A stretch of DNA of 52,573 bases, from contig JAPZUF010000026.1 of the NCBI GenBank assembly GCA_027533395.1, positions 1 to 52,573 of the forward strand, written 5' to 3'. A program made the position numbers and the translations under genes. This DNA comes from Cyclobacteriaceae bacterium. Its GTDB lineage: Bacteria > Bacteroidota > Bacteroidia > Cytophagales > Cyclobacteriaceae. Positions 28,132 through 36,980 of this stretch are shown here, one piece after another. The notes under the pieces were generated by a model. It saw only the letters and a program-made list of their open reading frames with translations. It was not told the DNA's origin and made no database searches. Numbering within the stretch: the first letter of the stretch is position 1; each line of letters begins with the position of its first letter.

Positions 28132-29560
28132 GTTTGATGCCTTGATAGATTAACAAAATAAAACCTAAGCAAAGTAAACCATGAAAAAAGAACAAACCAC
28201 CATCAGCAATTTGAATGCCTACATAAATACCAAAAGAAAAATATAACAACAAAATTAACTCGATAATAACATGTCGCCACGGACGATAAAGAAAGTATTT
28301 TCTTTTTTTTAGTTCAATATAATGATTAAAGTGATTGAGTTTAGGTGTTCTCACGAATTCACTTTTTTGTCCGATCCAACCTCTAAATACGGCCAATCCA
28401 TTATAGAAACTCATGGCCATATTCATACTTATGAAAGAAAAAAATCTAAAGAGGAAAGAAATGAATTTCGTTTTATTATTTACTACATCACTTCGATAGT
28501 AGAAATAAACAATGGAAAAAAATCCTATAAATAGGAATGTACCAGCTAAAAAAAATATTTGTAAGGATGCATAATTTTGTTTGATCATGAGCATCGGTAC
28601 TGATAACAATGCGGTTACCATCAAAAAGAGAAAAATGCTACTGTTGAGTAAATGAAAACTGGCTAACATTTTAGTTCGAAGCGAAATGTTGCTCGTCCAT
28701 ACTTTAAGCATAATTTTTTTTGCTGTTTCTGCTCCTCCTTTGTTCCATCTGAATTGTTGATTTCTTACAGCTTGTAATTGTACGGGTAATTCACTCGGCA
28801 CTGGTAGATGATGCAGATACATAAATTTCCATCCTTTTAATTGTGCACGATAACTCAAGTCTAAATCTTCTGTCAGTGTATCATCCTGCCAACCTCCTGC
28901 ATCTTCAATTGTTTTTCTTCTCCATACACCACAAGTTCCATTAAAATTAATAAAGCTACTACTTGCATTTCTGGCTTGTTGTTCGATATTAAAATGGGCA
29001 TGTAGACCAAAAGCCTGTAGTTGAGTTAAGAATGAAAAATCTTGATTGATGAAAGTCCAACGAGCTTGCACTAATCCAATTTTTTTGTTTTTAAAATACT
29101 GTAGTGTCTGAATTAAAAAGTCAGATGATGGTTGAAAATCTGCATCGAAGATAGCAACGTATTCAGCATCTGTTAAGGTTAATCCATAAGCCAAAGCTCC
29201 TGCTTTAAATCCTTTTCTGTTTTTTCTTTGGATGTGTTCAAAGTGATGGTTGGGTTTACTAGCGATGAAGGATTGAATTAGATTACTTGTTTCATCGGTA
29301 GAATCATCCAATACCTGAATTGTAATTTTTTCTTTAGGATAATTAATTTTATCAATGCATTGCAATAAGGAAACAATTACGTTTTGTTCATTATAAACTG
29401 GAAGTTGAATACAAACAGTTGGATAGACATCTAAGGTATTTTGTTCAGATACATTGTGTTTGTATTTATTAGCATAGAAAGTTAAATAAAGTTGACTGAT
29501 GCTGAAAGAGAAAATAAACAGCAAGCAAAATGCATAAATAAAAACAATCAACCCAATCAT
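28124..29560 (-). CDS. Processive family 2 glycosyltransferase (cellulose/mannan synthase-like)
   Basis: The 478-residue product has an N-terminal membrane helix (about 2-25). The GT2 core follows: VCIQLPVYNEQNVI, VLDDSTDETS, AIFDADFQPS (the DxD motif), TEDLDLSYRAQLKGW and QQFRWNKGGAE (Q--RW). At least four C-terminal membrane spans come after that. These are the D, D, D, Q-RW signatures of bacterial beta-glycan synthases. Homologs annotated as cellulose- or glucomannan-synthase-like make glycan or a glycolipid. There is no BcsB partner or PilZ domain nearby, so I do not call it cellulose synthase. Confidence 0.85.
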   Translation of the reverse strand: MIGLIVFIYAFCLLFIFSFSISQLYLTFYANKYKHNVSEQNTLDVYPTVCIQLPVYNEQNVIVSLLQCIDKINYPKEKITIQVLDDSTDETSNLIQSFIASKPNHHFEHIQRKNRKGFKAGALAYGLTLTDAEYVAIFDADFQPSSDFLIQTLQYFKNKKIGLVQARWTFINQDFSFLTQLQAFGLHAHFNIEQQARNASSSFINFNGTCGVWRRKTIEDAGGWQDDTLTEDLDLSYRAQLKGWKFMYLHHLPVPSELPVQLQAVRNQQFRWNKGGAETAKKIMLKVWTSNISLRTKMLASFHLLNSSIFLFLMVTALLSVPMLMIKQNYASLQIFFLAGTFLFIGFFSIVYFYYRSDVVNNKTKFISFLFRFFSFISMNMAMSFYNGLAVFRGWIGQKSEFVRTPKLNHFNHYIELKKRKYFLYRPWRHVIIELILLLYFSFGIYVGIQIADGGLFFFHGLLCLGFILLIYQGIKHG

Positions 29561-29566
29561 GTTCTC

Positions 29567-30271
29567 TTAACTTCCTTTTTTTAATATACCATACTTCAAA
29601 ATGGTTGTAATGATTTTATAACCGGCAAGGATGGTTCCTTTAATGGTTCCTGAAATTTTTGAAAAACCAATTCTTTTTCTGTATCGTGCAGGTACTTCTT
29701 TTATTTTTAATTTTTGCAAGCAAGCCTTCACTTGCATTTCAACCGTCCAGCCGTAAGTATTGTCTTGCATGTTTAATTGTACAAGTGACGCATAGCGAAT
29801 AGCTCTGAATGGACCTAAATCTGTGTAAACAATGCCAAACAAAACGCTTATCATTTTTGTAGCAAGCCAGTTTCCGAAAATTTGTTGGGGTGTCATCGAA
29901 CCTTTTTCTTTTTTTCCTAAAGCGCGCGAACCAATGACGATGTCCGCTTTATTTTCAATGATAGGTTCAATCAACGAAAACATTTCTTCTGGATAATCAG
30001 AGTGATCAGCATCAATAAAAACAATGATGTCTGGTTTTTCACTGAGTTGATTGACATATTCGATTCCACGTTTACAAGCACGACCATAACCAGCAATGGG
30101 TTCAACGATAACAGTTGCTCCTTTTTCTCTGGCTACTTGTTCAGTATTATCGGATGAATTATTGTTAACAACTACAATTTCTTTTACAATTTCCTTTGGT
30201 ATTTCTTCAATGACCTGTCCAATTCCATTTTCTTCATTAAATGCAGGTATGATGACAATAACACTTTGCAT
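29567..30271 (-). CDS. Family 2 glycosyltransferase, polyprenyl-phosphate sugar synthase-like
   Basis: The 234-residue product has VIIPAFNEENGIGQVI, VVVNNNSSDNTE and IVFIDADHSDYPEEM (DxD motif), as in DPM1/DPG-type enzymes that make polyprenyl-phosphate glucose or mannose from a nucleotide sugar. The SRALGKKEKGSMTPQQIFGN segment also fits. It has no clear membrane span and acts at the inner face. It is the first gene of the operon; its product could feed the GT-C enzyme at 26779. The link between the two is inferred from gene order. Confidence 0.85.
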   Translation of the reverse strand: MQSVIVIIPAFNEENGIGQVIEEIPKEIVKEIVVVNNNSSDNTEQVAREKGATVIVEPIAGYGRACKRGIEYVNQLSEKPDIIVFIDADHSDYPEEMFSLIEPIIENKADIVIGSRALGKKEKGSMTPQQIFGNWLATKMISVLFGIVYTDLGPFRAIRYASLVQLNMQDNTYGWTVEMQVKACLQKLKIKEVPARYRKRIGFSKISGTIKGTILAGYKIITTILKYGILKKGS

Positions 30272-30365
30272 ATTGTTGCAAGTTAATGGAAAGCAACATA
30301 AAAGATGGATACAGCAATTTGATTATTTTTATTTGCTACACAATCGTTCATGCTTAGCATAAAGA

Positions 30366-32135
30366 TTATGGTAAAACTTCAATATGGTTATTGCCAATCA
30401 AAATCGGTTTTCCAAATCTACCTTCTTCGTCTTTTACTTCTAAGTTTAAAACACCTCTTGGACAAACAGTTGAACAAACGCCACAGCCAACACAAGAACT
30501 TCGAACTATGTTTTGGCCACGCTGTGCATACCAACGAACATCAATTCCCATTTCGCAATAGGTTGAGCAGTTGCCACAAGAAATGCATTGGCCACCATTG
30601 GTAGTAATTCTGAAACGCGATTTAAATCTTTGAATGATACCCAAGTAAGCAGCAAGCGGACAACCGAAACGACACCAAACACGATTACCCATGATTGGAT
30701 AAAAACCTGTACCTACAACACCTGCAAAAGTTGCTCCTATTCCTGCACCATACCATTCTCTTATCGTGTAAGAGTTGATAAAAAATAACTGCGACTCACC
30801 GGTAAAATAAGTGTATAAAACGGCAATCGTCATTACAATAGCAAAAACTAAAACACTATGGATGATGATGCGTTCCGCTTTCCATGCTTTTATACTTTTA
30901 TCTGATAGTTGTCTGTAAGGGTCGCCAAGCGTTTCTGCTAAGCCACCACAACCACAAACCCAACTGCAATACCAACGTTTACCATATAAGTAAACCATGA
31001 CAGGAACGCCTACGAAAATCAAAGCAATACCCCAGCCTAACATGAATATTCCTAAACTGCCTTGTTGAATCAATGTGTCTATTCGGTATTCAAAGAAAAA
31101 ACTGTAATCGAGTGGCCATATATTTTTAAAATCAAAATAAGGTTGATTGAGTCTTACTAATATTTCAGGAATTAGAAAAGCAAAAGCAGTTTGAAAAAAC
31201 ATAACCGAAGCTGTTCTTGTTTTATGATATGCACTATGTCGATAATGAATCAACATGCGAATGCCCATGACCAACACAGCTAAAGTGTAAAGCAAACCAT
31301 ATAAGAAGAAAGGACTGGCAGCTTGATTTTTTAGAAAATAACTTAGAGGTTCAACCAACGCAACCCATGTGCTGATGTAAACAGGTTGAAAGTACAGTAC
31401 GATGTAAAAAACAATCAGCCATGTTCCTACTAAAATTCCCAACCATCCTCTGTTTTTTAGAGCATGATTAAAAATATGATTGTTGTTTACACCTGAAGTT
31501 GTAGTTTTAATTTTAGGCAAGATGTAAATTAATGCACCAATAACAGCAAGAATCAAAGTAAATAATAAATAGATTATTTCTTGACTATGAAAGAAGTGTG
31601 TTGCGCCTGCTTTCGCTAATTGAAAAGAAAGATCTTTTTGTTGATAAGTATCAAAACCAAATTGCGGAATGATAGCATATTGAATGATGTTGTTGTTGAT
31701 TTGATTGATATTACTTTCCAATTCTTCTTTGCTTTTATCCTTTGCTCCATTTAACCAGTTACCCATATCCAAAAAAGCTTTTCGCTTGAATGAACCAATC
31801 TCCGAAGAATCAAAAATGGTAAGACTTTGGTTGATATCAATAGGTTGTGGAGATTCGATAAGCGAAGCTATTTCATCTTTATTGAGTGCATATTTTTTAA
31901 TCAAAGCTTCATGTGATTGTTGGTATGTTTGATTAATTGATGTTACAAGAGAAAAGATGGAGTAAGTTTTAGAAACATCGAAATTATCTAAAAATAAATC
32001 AGCTTTAGATTCAACTTTTAAAATGGAACTAACATCGTTCTTGGTTATTTGATGTTGAGTGATAAAAAGCAAGGTATTAAAACTGACAAAACCTGCTATG
32101 AATAATAGTAAACCAATGAGTTGTATTTTTTTCAT
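30366..32135 (-). CDS. NosR/NapH-like membrane polyferredoxin (4Fe-4S)
   Basis: From ATG 32135 the product has 589 residues; a further upstream ATG would overlap the FAD gene. An N-terminal membrane helix precedes a soluble periplasmic part (about 35-200). At least five spans follow. Two Cys pairs typical of this family are visible: CSWVCGCGG and CRFGCPLAAY. The C-terminal ferredoxin has CISCGNCSTYCEMGID and CVGCGVCSTVCPRG, for two 4Fe-4S clusters. It likely carries electrons across or at the membrane. It lies 1 bp after the FAD oxidoreductase, suggesting a NAD(P)H-to-quinone or periplasmic electron path. Substrate unknown. Confidence 0.85.
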   Translation of the reverse strand: MKKIQLIGLLLFIAGFVSFNTLLFITQHQITKNDVSSILKVESKADLFLDNFDVSKTYSIFSLVTSINQTYQQSHEALIKKYALNKDEIASLIESPQPIDINQSLTIFDSSEIGSFKRKAFLDMGNWLNGAKDKSKEELESNINQINNNIIQYAIIPQFGFDTYQQKDLSFQLAKAGATHFFHSQEIIYLLFTLILAVIGALIYILPKIKTTTSGVNNNHIFNHALKNRGWLGILVGTWLIVFYIVLYFQPVYISTWVALVEPLSYFLKNQAASPFFLYGLLYTLAVLVMGIRMLIHYRHSAYHKTRTASVMFFQTAFAFLIPEILVRLNQPYFDFKNIWPLDYSFFFEYRIDTLIQQGSLGIFMLGWGIALIFVGVPVMVYLYGKRWYCSWVCGCGGLAETLGDPYRQLSDKSIKAWKAERIIIHSVLVFAIVMTIAVLYTYFTGESQLFFINSYTIREWYGAGIGATFAGVVGTGFYPIMGNRVWCRFGCPLAAYLGIIQRFKSRFRITTNGGQCISCGNCSTYCEMGIDVRWYAQRGQNIVRSSCVGCGVCSTVCPRGVLNLEVKDEEGRFGKPILIGNNHIEVLP

Positions 32136-32136
32136 A

Positions 32137-33489
32137 TCAATGATGTGCAAGTGATTTGTCTTGTGTATTTTTTTGAGCAAAAGCATCCTGAATTTGGCTT
32201 TCATATCTTTTGAAAAATTCTGGATCGAAATTGGCTAAAGTTAAATTTTCTATGATATAGTAAACAGATTTTCTTTCGCGTAAACCTTGATCAAAAAACG
32301 CATGTCTCAAGCGGATGCCAAAGGTGTTAATGCCAGTAAAAACGCCATTTTCTTTTTTCCATCTGAGATGTACAGCTTTATCCGTATGTTCATCTTGCCA
32401 ATAAAATTCATTTTCATCTGCCGGACAAGTAGCATCTACGTTTCCATAGGTCTGATATTCTAGATCGAAAAACTTAGCAGAGTTAAACCATGGACCTGGC
32501 TCGTAGCGTGTAGGTTTTCCGCAAATAGTTTGGGCTACAACTTCGCCCATCATTCTCCCAGTATACCAAACTTGTTCTATGTTTCTTCTTCCGGGTAAGG
32601 TGTATGTTCTTTCCGTACAATCTCCAATAGCATATACATCAGCGATATTGGTTTGCAGGTATTCATTTACTAAAATCCCTTTGTCAGTTTTTAAAGATGT
32701 ATTCTTTAAAAAAGAAATATTGGGAGAAACACCAGTTGTAATCCCAACAAAATCGCATTCAATTTTTTCTTCTTTATCTGAAAGAATAGATTTTACTCTT
32801 CCTTGTTCGTCTTTGTGAATTTCTTTCAGCGAAGTATTGAATTTAAAATGAACATGATGCTTTTGAACATGTTGTGTAACTAAGGCTGAGTCTTGTTCTG
32901 GTAAAACATTGCGCCAGAATGAATTTTCGCGCACCAGAAAAGTTACTTCAATCTTTCTTGTGAGCAGCATTTCTGCTAGCTCGATACCAATTAGGCCGCC
33001 ACCTACAATCACAGCTTTTTTTATACCTTGTTTGCTTGTTGTTTCTAGTTGTTGTAAATCTTGATAGCTATACAAACCTTGAACACCGATTGCATCTTGT
33101 CCGGGCCAATTATAAAAGTTAGGTTTCGAACCAGTTGCTAAGATCAATGTATCATAGTTAATCCATTCACCTTCAAAAGCTGTAGTTCTTACATCTGTTT
33201 TCAACTTTTTTATTTTACTTCTTACAAATACTTTTTTATTCTCGAATTGAATTTCTTCAACCCATCCGTTTAGCAAATCAATTTTATTTTTTTTCCAAAA
33301 GTGGTTTTCATAGGGTTGGGTATTTTCGAAATTCATGTGGCCCATATATACATACATTAATGCTGTGCGAGAAAAAAAATAATCTATTTCTCCAGAAATA
33401 ATTAGAATTTCATCTTTGCTTCTCTTTCTGATGTTTCGGGCTGCTGTTACTCCGGCAATGCCATTGCCTATGATCACCACTCTTTTCAT
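32137..33489 (-). CDS. FAD-dependent pyridine nucleotide oxidoreductase
   Basis: The 450-residue product has an FAD-binding GNGIAGVTAARNIR motif at the N-terminus. A second dinucleotide motif is VIVGGGLIGIELAEMLL (about 160-176). The FAD-contacting VYAIGDCTE follows at about 290. The order fits the class of nitrite reductase NirB N-terminal domain, rubredoxin reductase and related enzymes. No disulfide CxxC is seen next to the FAD site. It is the middle gene of a three-gene redox operon; the 1-bp gap to the polyferredoxin gene suggests the two work together. Its electron donor is probably NAD(P)H. Confidence 0.85.
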   Translation of the reverse strand: MKRVVIIGNGIAGVTAARNIRKRSKDEILIISGEIDYFFSRTALMYVYMGHMNFENTQPYENHFWKKNKIDLLNGWVEEIQFENKKVFVRSKIKKLKTDVRTTAFEGEWINYDTLILATGSKPNFYNWPGQDAIGVQGLYSYQDLQQLETTSKQGIKKAVIVGGGLIGIELAEMLLTRKIEVTFLVRENSFWRNVLPEQDSALVTQHVQKHHVHFKFNTSLKEIHKDEQGRVKSILSDKEEKIECDFVGITTGVSPNISFLKNTSLKTDKGILVNEYLQTNIADVYAIGDCTERTYTLPGRRNIEQVWYTGRMMGEVVAQTICGKPTRYEPGPWFNSAKFFDLEYQTYGNVDATCPADENEFYWQDEHTDKAVHLRWKKENGVFTGINTFGIRLRHAFFDQGLRERKSVYYIIENLTLANFDPEFFKRYESQIQDAFAQKNTQDKSLAHH

Positions 33490-33493
33490 ATTG

Positions 33494-33856
33494 TTATTCT
33501 ACAATCAGGGTATAGTCTTGTGTTGGATTCAAAGGACATGAATATACATATTCTCCTTTTGTTAAGGTAACTGTTTCAGTTTTTCTTTTTTGATTATTGG
33601 GAATTAATCCTGCTTTGTCTGAACCCGTCACCGATGCTTCTTCTCCTTTTTTATGTAGATAGAAACCACCATCTTTTCCCACGTTTTTATTTTCAATCTC
33701 AAACACATAAGTTCCGGCTGCAAGTTTTAAATCCTTTTGTTCGAATTTTCCTTTTGTCTGACTGAGTGTTACAAGTTTTGGTTTCTCTTGTGCATAAGCT
33801 AATTGTAAGGTCATAGCTAAAAAGAGCAAGGCAACTAAATTGAATTTTGTTTTCAT
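33494..33856 (-). CDS. Exported cupredoxin-like protein with a degenerate copper site
   Basis: The 120-residue product has a signal peptide (ALLFLAMTLQLAYAQ). The mature part is a single beta-sandwich ending GEYVYSCPLNPTQDYTLIVE, which resembles the C-terminal strand of cupredoxins. Cys107 is kept, but the usual downstream His and Met ligands are absent, replaced by NPTQDY. His68 (FYLHKKG) is the only histidine. Either copper is bound in another way or the fold now has another role. It is the first gene of the operon; its start lies about 75 bp from a palindrome centre at 33931. Confidence 0.7.
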   Translation of the reverse strand: MKTKFNLVALLFLAMTLQLAYAQEKPKLVTLSQTKGKFEQKDLKLAAGTYVFEIENKNVGKDGGFYLHKKGEEASVTGSDKAGLIPNNQKRKTETVTLTKGEYVYSCPLNPTQDYTLIVE

Positions 33857-33920
33857 ATTATTTTATTTGTTTACTAGAAAGTTACTTCTTATTGAGACCA
33901 GCCGATTTATAAAAAATTGT

Positions 33921-33942
33921 TATTGTCATCTAAACGACAATA
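33921..33942. promoter_or_regulatory. Crp/Fnr-type palindrome, site 1
   Basis: Perfect 7-bp arms TATTGTC (33921-33927) and GACAATA (33936-33942) are separated by 8 nt. The TTGTC-8-GACAA layout fits a dimeric Crp/Fnr-family regulator and resembles, from memory, HcpR-type sites. The centre is about 60 bp upstream of the start site I infer for the cupredoxin operon. That operon has a weak -7 box (TAACTTTC, minus strand, 33877-33884) and no visible -33 box. Confidence 0.65.
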
Positions 33943-33962
33943 TATTTCTATTGATTACTCTA

Positions 33963-33984
33963 TATTGTCTTTAATAAGACAGAT
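33963..33984. promoter_or_regulatory. Crp/Fnr-type palindrome, site 2
   Basis: TTGTC at 33965-33969 and GACAG at 33978-33982 have the same 8-nt spacing as site 1, with one mismatch. Inner bases extend the symmetry (TGTCTT / AAGACA). The centre is 42 bp from that of site 1, four helical turns. It lies about 60 bp before the predicted start site of the DUF547 gene. Confidence 0.6.
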
Positions 33985-34002
33985 GTATCCCTTCTTAGAA
34001 TC

Positions 34003-34030
34003 TTTGTAAACCATTATGGGTTTTATTTTG
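34003..34030 (+). promoter_or_regulatory. Candidate promoter of the DUF547 gene
   Basis: TTTG (34003-34006) and TATTTTG (34024-34030) are near the consensus, but the -7 box is one base short and the spacing is about 17. Activator dependence is plausible given the palindrome upstream. Confidence 0.4.
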
Positions 34031-34059
34031 TCTTGTTCATGGTCTTTTAATATTTAATT

Positions 34060-34776
34060 ATGAAGTTATTTATCTTAACAACTATTCTTTCTCTCCTTTC
34101 ATTTACCACTTGGTCAATGGATTATCAGTCTTTTACTTCTAAGGCAGATAAATTCTTTATTACATATGTGAAAGAAGGTTTGGTTGATTACAAACGAGTA
34201 GGCACATCCAAACAAGAAATTGAAGCATTGTATGCCGCTATAGGCGAAATGAAACTAGATGGATTAAATGATTTCCAGAAGCAAGCATTTTACATCAATG
34301 CTCATAATTTAATTGTGATTTACTGGGTAACAAAACATTATCCGTTAAAATCTCCTTTAGATGATAGTGGCTTTTTTGATAAAGTAAGACACCAAGTTGC
34401 GGGTGAAGCCTTAACTTTAAACATGTTAGAGATAAAAAAATTATTGGCTACTTACCAAGATGCAAGATTTCATTTTGCGTTGGCCTGTGCAGCTAAAAGT
34501 TGCCCACCTTTAGCAAGTTTTGCTTTTAAAGCAGAAACATTAGATAAACAATTGAATGAGAGAACCGCGGCAGCCTTAAATAATTCGAAGTGGTTAATTT
34601 TCAATGAGAAGACAAACCAAGTTTCATTATCTAAAATCTTTGATTGGTATAAAAAAGATTTTAATGCAGGAAGCAAAACAACTATTAAGTGGATTAATCA
34701 ATATAGGAAAAATAAAATTTCTGAAAAAGCAAGCATTACATTTTATGAGTATGATTGGAGTTTAAATGAGCGTTAA
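34060..34776 (+). CDS. Exported DUF547 protein
   Basis: The 238-residue product has a signal peptide (LFILTTILSLLSFTTWS). The DUF547 core has DFQKQAFYINAHNLIVIYWVTKHYP, followed by LEIKKLLATYQDARFHFALACAAKSCPPL. DUF547 is a papain-like or similar fold of unproven activity; the conserved Cys and His in ALACAAKSCPPL and FHFAL are candidate catalytic or binding residues. It is divergent from the redox operon and shares its control region, so it may act in the same process. The last 4 bp overlap the convergent AlbA_2 gene. Confidence 0.8.
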   Translation: MKLFILTTILSLLSFTTWSMDYQSFTSKADKFFITYVKEGLVDYKRVGTSKQEIEALYAAIGEMKLDGLNDFQKQAFYINAHNLIVIYWVTKHYPLKSPLDDSGFFDKVRHQVAGEALTLNMLEIKKLLATYQDARFHFALACAAKSCPPLASFAFKAETLDKQLNERTAAALNNSKWLIFNEKTNQVSLSKIFDWYKKDFNAGSKTTIKWINQYRKNKISEKASITFYEYDWSLNER

Positions 34777-35441
34777 GCGCGTACATAGCGATCTCCTTTT
34801 TCACTTGGCTCAATTTTTAAAACATCTGCTAAAACTAATAAGATAAGCTTACGCGAAACGCGCCACTTATTAATTTTAAGAAGATTAGCACATTCGATTA
34901 AAGTAATAAATTGGTGAACTTCTAAATATTGCATTAATAATTTTTCTTGATCGCCATAGGTAAATTGAAAGCCTGACTTCTTTTTGCTTCTCTTCAATAC
35001 TTCGGTTAGCTCCTTACTGGCTTGTAAACATTGATCGTTTACGCGAATGAAAGTTCGCCAGCCATTGTTTGTTTTTATGCTATGTGGTTTTACATTACTT
35101 TCAGGAATAGCATACTTAATGACTTGTTTGTTTTCGCTGACGTTGATGAAGGTTTCTGTAAATTGAATGGTCGGTTTGCAATTCATTAAAGCTTTTTTCA
35201 ACGCATGCGATTCGCCTTCCGCATGTTTTACTCCGCTGATTAATCCGTTATCATCAATGCCAATCAGTAAAATTCCACCTTTAGCATTGGCCATGCCAAC
35301 TATTTCTTCTGCAATTTTTTCGGGGTGACTTACTTTTTTCTTAAACTCAAGAAGTTGATGCTCCCCATCCTTTACAAGTTTTTGCAAAGCTTTTACTTGC
35401 TGAGGATCGTATGCATTAACTTCCTGGATTTTGAACATCAC
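34773..35441 (-). CDS. AlbA_2 (Schlafen-like) domain protein with C-terminal winged helix
   Basis: The 222-residue product has an AlbA_2 domain at about 20-150: EFKKKVSHPEKIAEEIVGMA, GGILLIGIDDNGLISGV and the WRTFIRVNDQC end. A helical C-terminal part (about 160-220) looks like a winged helix, with NKWRVSRKLILLVLADVL. Such proteins are often annotated as ATP-binding or transcription-associated; the role is unknown. The second ATG (35438) is equally possible as start. It follows the MoxR-type gene by 8 bp on the same strand and is probably the last gene of that operon. Confidence 0.8.
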   Translation of the reverse strand: MMFKIQEVNAYDPQQVKALQKLVKDGEHQLLEFKKKVSHPEKIAEEIVGMANAKGGILLIGIDDNGLISGVKHAEGESHALKKALMNCKPTIQFTETFINVSENKQVIKYAIPESNVKPHSIKTNNGWRTFIRVNDQCLQASKELTEVLKRSKKKSGFQFTYGDQEKLLMQYLEVHQFITLIECANLLKINKWRVSRKLILLVLADVLKIEPSEKGDRYVRA

Positions 35442-35449
35442 ACAGTTGT

Positions 35450-36973
35450 TTATCTTTTTCTTCTTGAATCAGAAGCATCGTTATCGTCTTCTTCATCTTC
35501 ATCAAAATCTGAAGTCGGAGGTGTAAACATTCCACTTAAAATATCTTTGAACTGATGTCCTTGTGTGAGCAAGCCTTTGCTCAGTAAACTAAATTCTGCC
35601 ATACCGTGTAAGGCAAATTCCATCAGAAACAATTTTGTAGCTGCATCTTCTTTTTTATGATAAGCATCTACCAATTCTGATAAACCGGGTACATTCTTTA
35701 AAATTTTCTGAAGTTCGTTAGTGGGTTGGTTATACAACACATCTAATACATTGCCATCGCCAAACCAATCGGTAATGGTTTTGTACGGACTTTTTTCTTT
35801 TTGTTTTCTGAACTTATCAGGATCAGGAAAATAGTTAGAAAACTGTGTGCGAATGGCTTTGCCAATTAAGTTCTGTGCAACGATTAGCGGTCCTTCTTGT
35901 TCACCTTCATACACCAATTCTACTTTACCTGTGATGGCAGGCACAACACCAATAAAATCCGAGATGCGTATATTGGTATTTTTTTCTTCGTGAATGAGCG
36001 ATCTTCTTTCGGCAGCAGCTACTAAATTTTCATAAGCTGAAATAGTTAAACGTGCCGATACACCACTCTTGGCATCAACATATTCGCTCTTTCTGGCTTC
36101 AATAGCAATTTGTTCGATTAAGTCTTTGGCAATTTCATTTACCGAAATTGTTTTTTGTTCTTCTTTGATACGTGCTTCTTGTTGGGTAATGCGTTTACCA
36201 ATTTCAATCGACTTGGGATAATGTGTAATAATCTGGCTATCGATTCTGTCTTTTAATGGTGTAACAATACTGCCCCGGTTGGTATAATCTTCCGGATTGG
36301 CAGTAAAAATAAATTGAATATCCAAAGGCATGCGTAATTTAAAACCTCTGATTTGGATATCACCTTCTTGCAAAATATTAAATAACGATACTTGTATACG
36401 AGGTTGTAAGTCAGGTAATTCATTGATAACAAAAATACAACGATGAGAACGCGGAATTAATCCATAATGTAAAACACGTTCGTCCGAATATGGAAGTTTT
36501 AAGGTTGCTGCTTTTATCGGATCAACATCGCCAATTAAGTCTGCAATAGTAACATCTGGTGTGGCCAGTTTTTCGGTGTATCTATCATTTCTGTGCAACC
36601 AAGTGATGGGAGTTGCATCACCCAATTCTGTTATAACTTCATGCGCAAATTTCGATAAAGGATGAAAAGGATCATCGTTTAATTCTGAGCCTGCAACAAT
36701 CGGAACAAATTCATCTAACAAATTTACCATGCTGCGCGCGATCCTTGTTTTAGCTTGGCCACGTAATCCTAATAAGTTAATATCATGTCCGGCTAAGATG
36801 GCTCGTTCAATATCTGGTATAACCGTATCTTCATAACCCCAAATGCCTTCGAATACATTTTCTTTTTTCTTGAGTTTAGCTATTAAATTATCGCGAAGCT
36901 CTTGTTTGATGCTTTTGCTTTTGTAGCCTGCACCTTTCAGTTGCGCGAGTGTTTTCAGTTGTGTGAGTTGCAT
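35450..36973 (-). CDS. MoxR/magnesium-chelatase-like AAA+ ATPase
   Basis: The 507-residue product resembles the ChlI/BchI-type ATPases. The P-loop is GLRGQAKT (69-76), which differs from the usual GxxGxGKS/T. It is followed by FVINELPDLQPRIQVSLFNILQEG, the Walker B and sensor region, and FIFTANPEDYTNRGSIVTPLKDRID, with an arginine-finger region. The C-terminal part is helical and acidic. It is coupled to the VWA gene 7 bp upstream, the pairing seen in MoxR-VWA chaperone systems that act on metal-cofactor insertion or complex assembly. The substrate is unknown. Confidence 0.85.
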   Translation of the reverse strand: MQLTQLKTLAQLKGAGYKSKSIKQELRDNLIAKLKKKENVFEGIWGYEDTVIPDIERAILAGHDINLLGLRGQAKTRIARSMVNLLDEFVPIVAGSELNDDPFHPLSKFAHEVITELGDATPITWLHRNDRYTEKLATPDVTIADLIGDVDPIKAATLKLPYSDERVLHYGLIPRSHRCIFVINELPDLQPRIQVSLFNILQEGDIQIRGFKLRMPLDIQFIFTANPEDYTNRGSIVTPLKDRIDSQIITHYPKSIEIGKRITQQEARIKEEQKTISVNEIAKDLIEQIAIEARKSEYVDAKSGVSARLTISAYENLVAAAERRSLIHEEKNTNIRISDFIGVVPAITGKVELVYEGEQEGPLIVAQNLIGKAIRTQFSNYFPDPDKFRKQKEKSPYKTITDWFGDGNVLDVLYNQPTNELQKILKNVPGLSELVDAYHKKEDAATKLFLMEFALHGMAEFSLLSKGLLTQGHQFKDILSGMFTPPTSDFDEDEEDDNDASDSRRKR

Positions 36974-36980
36974 GTTTATT

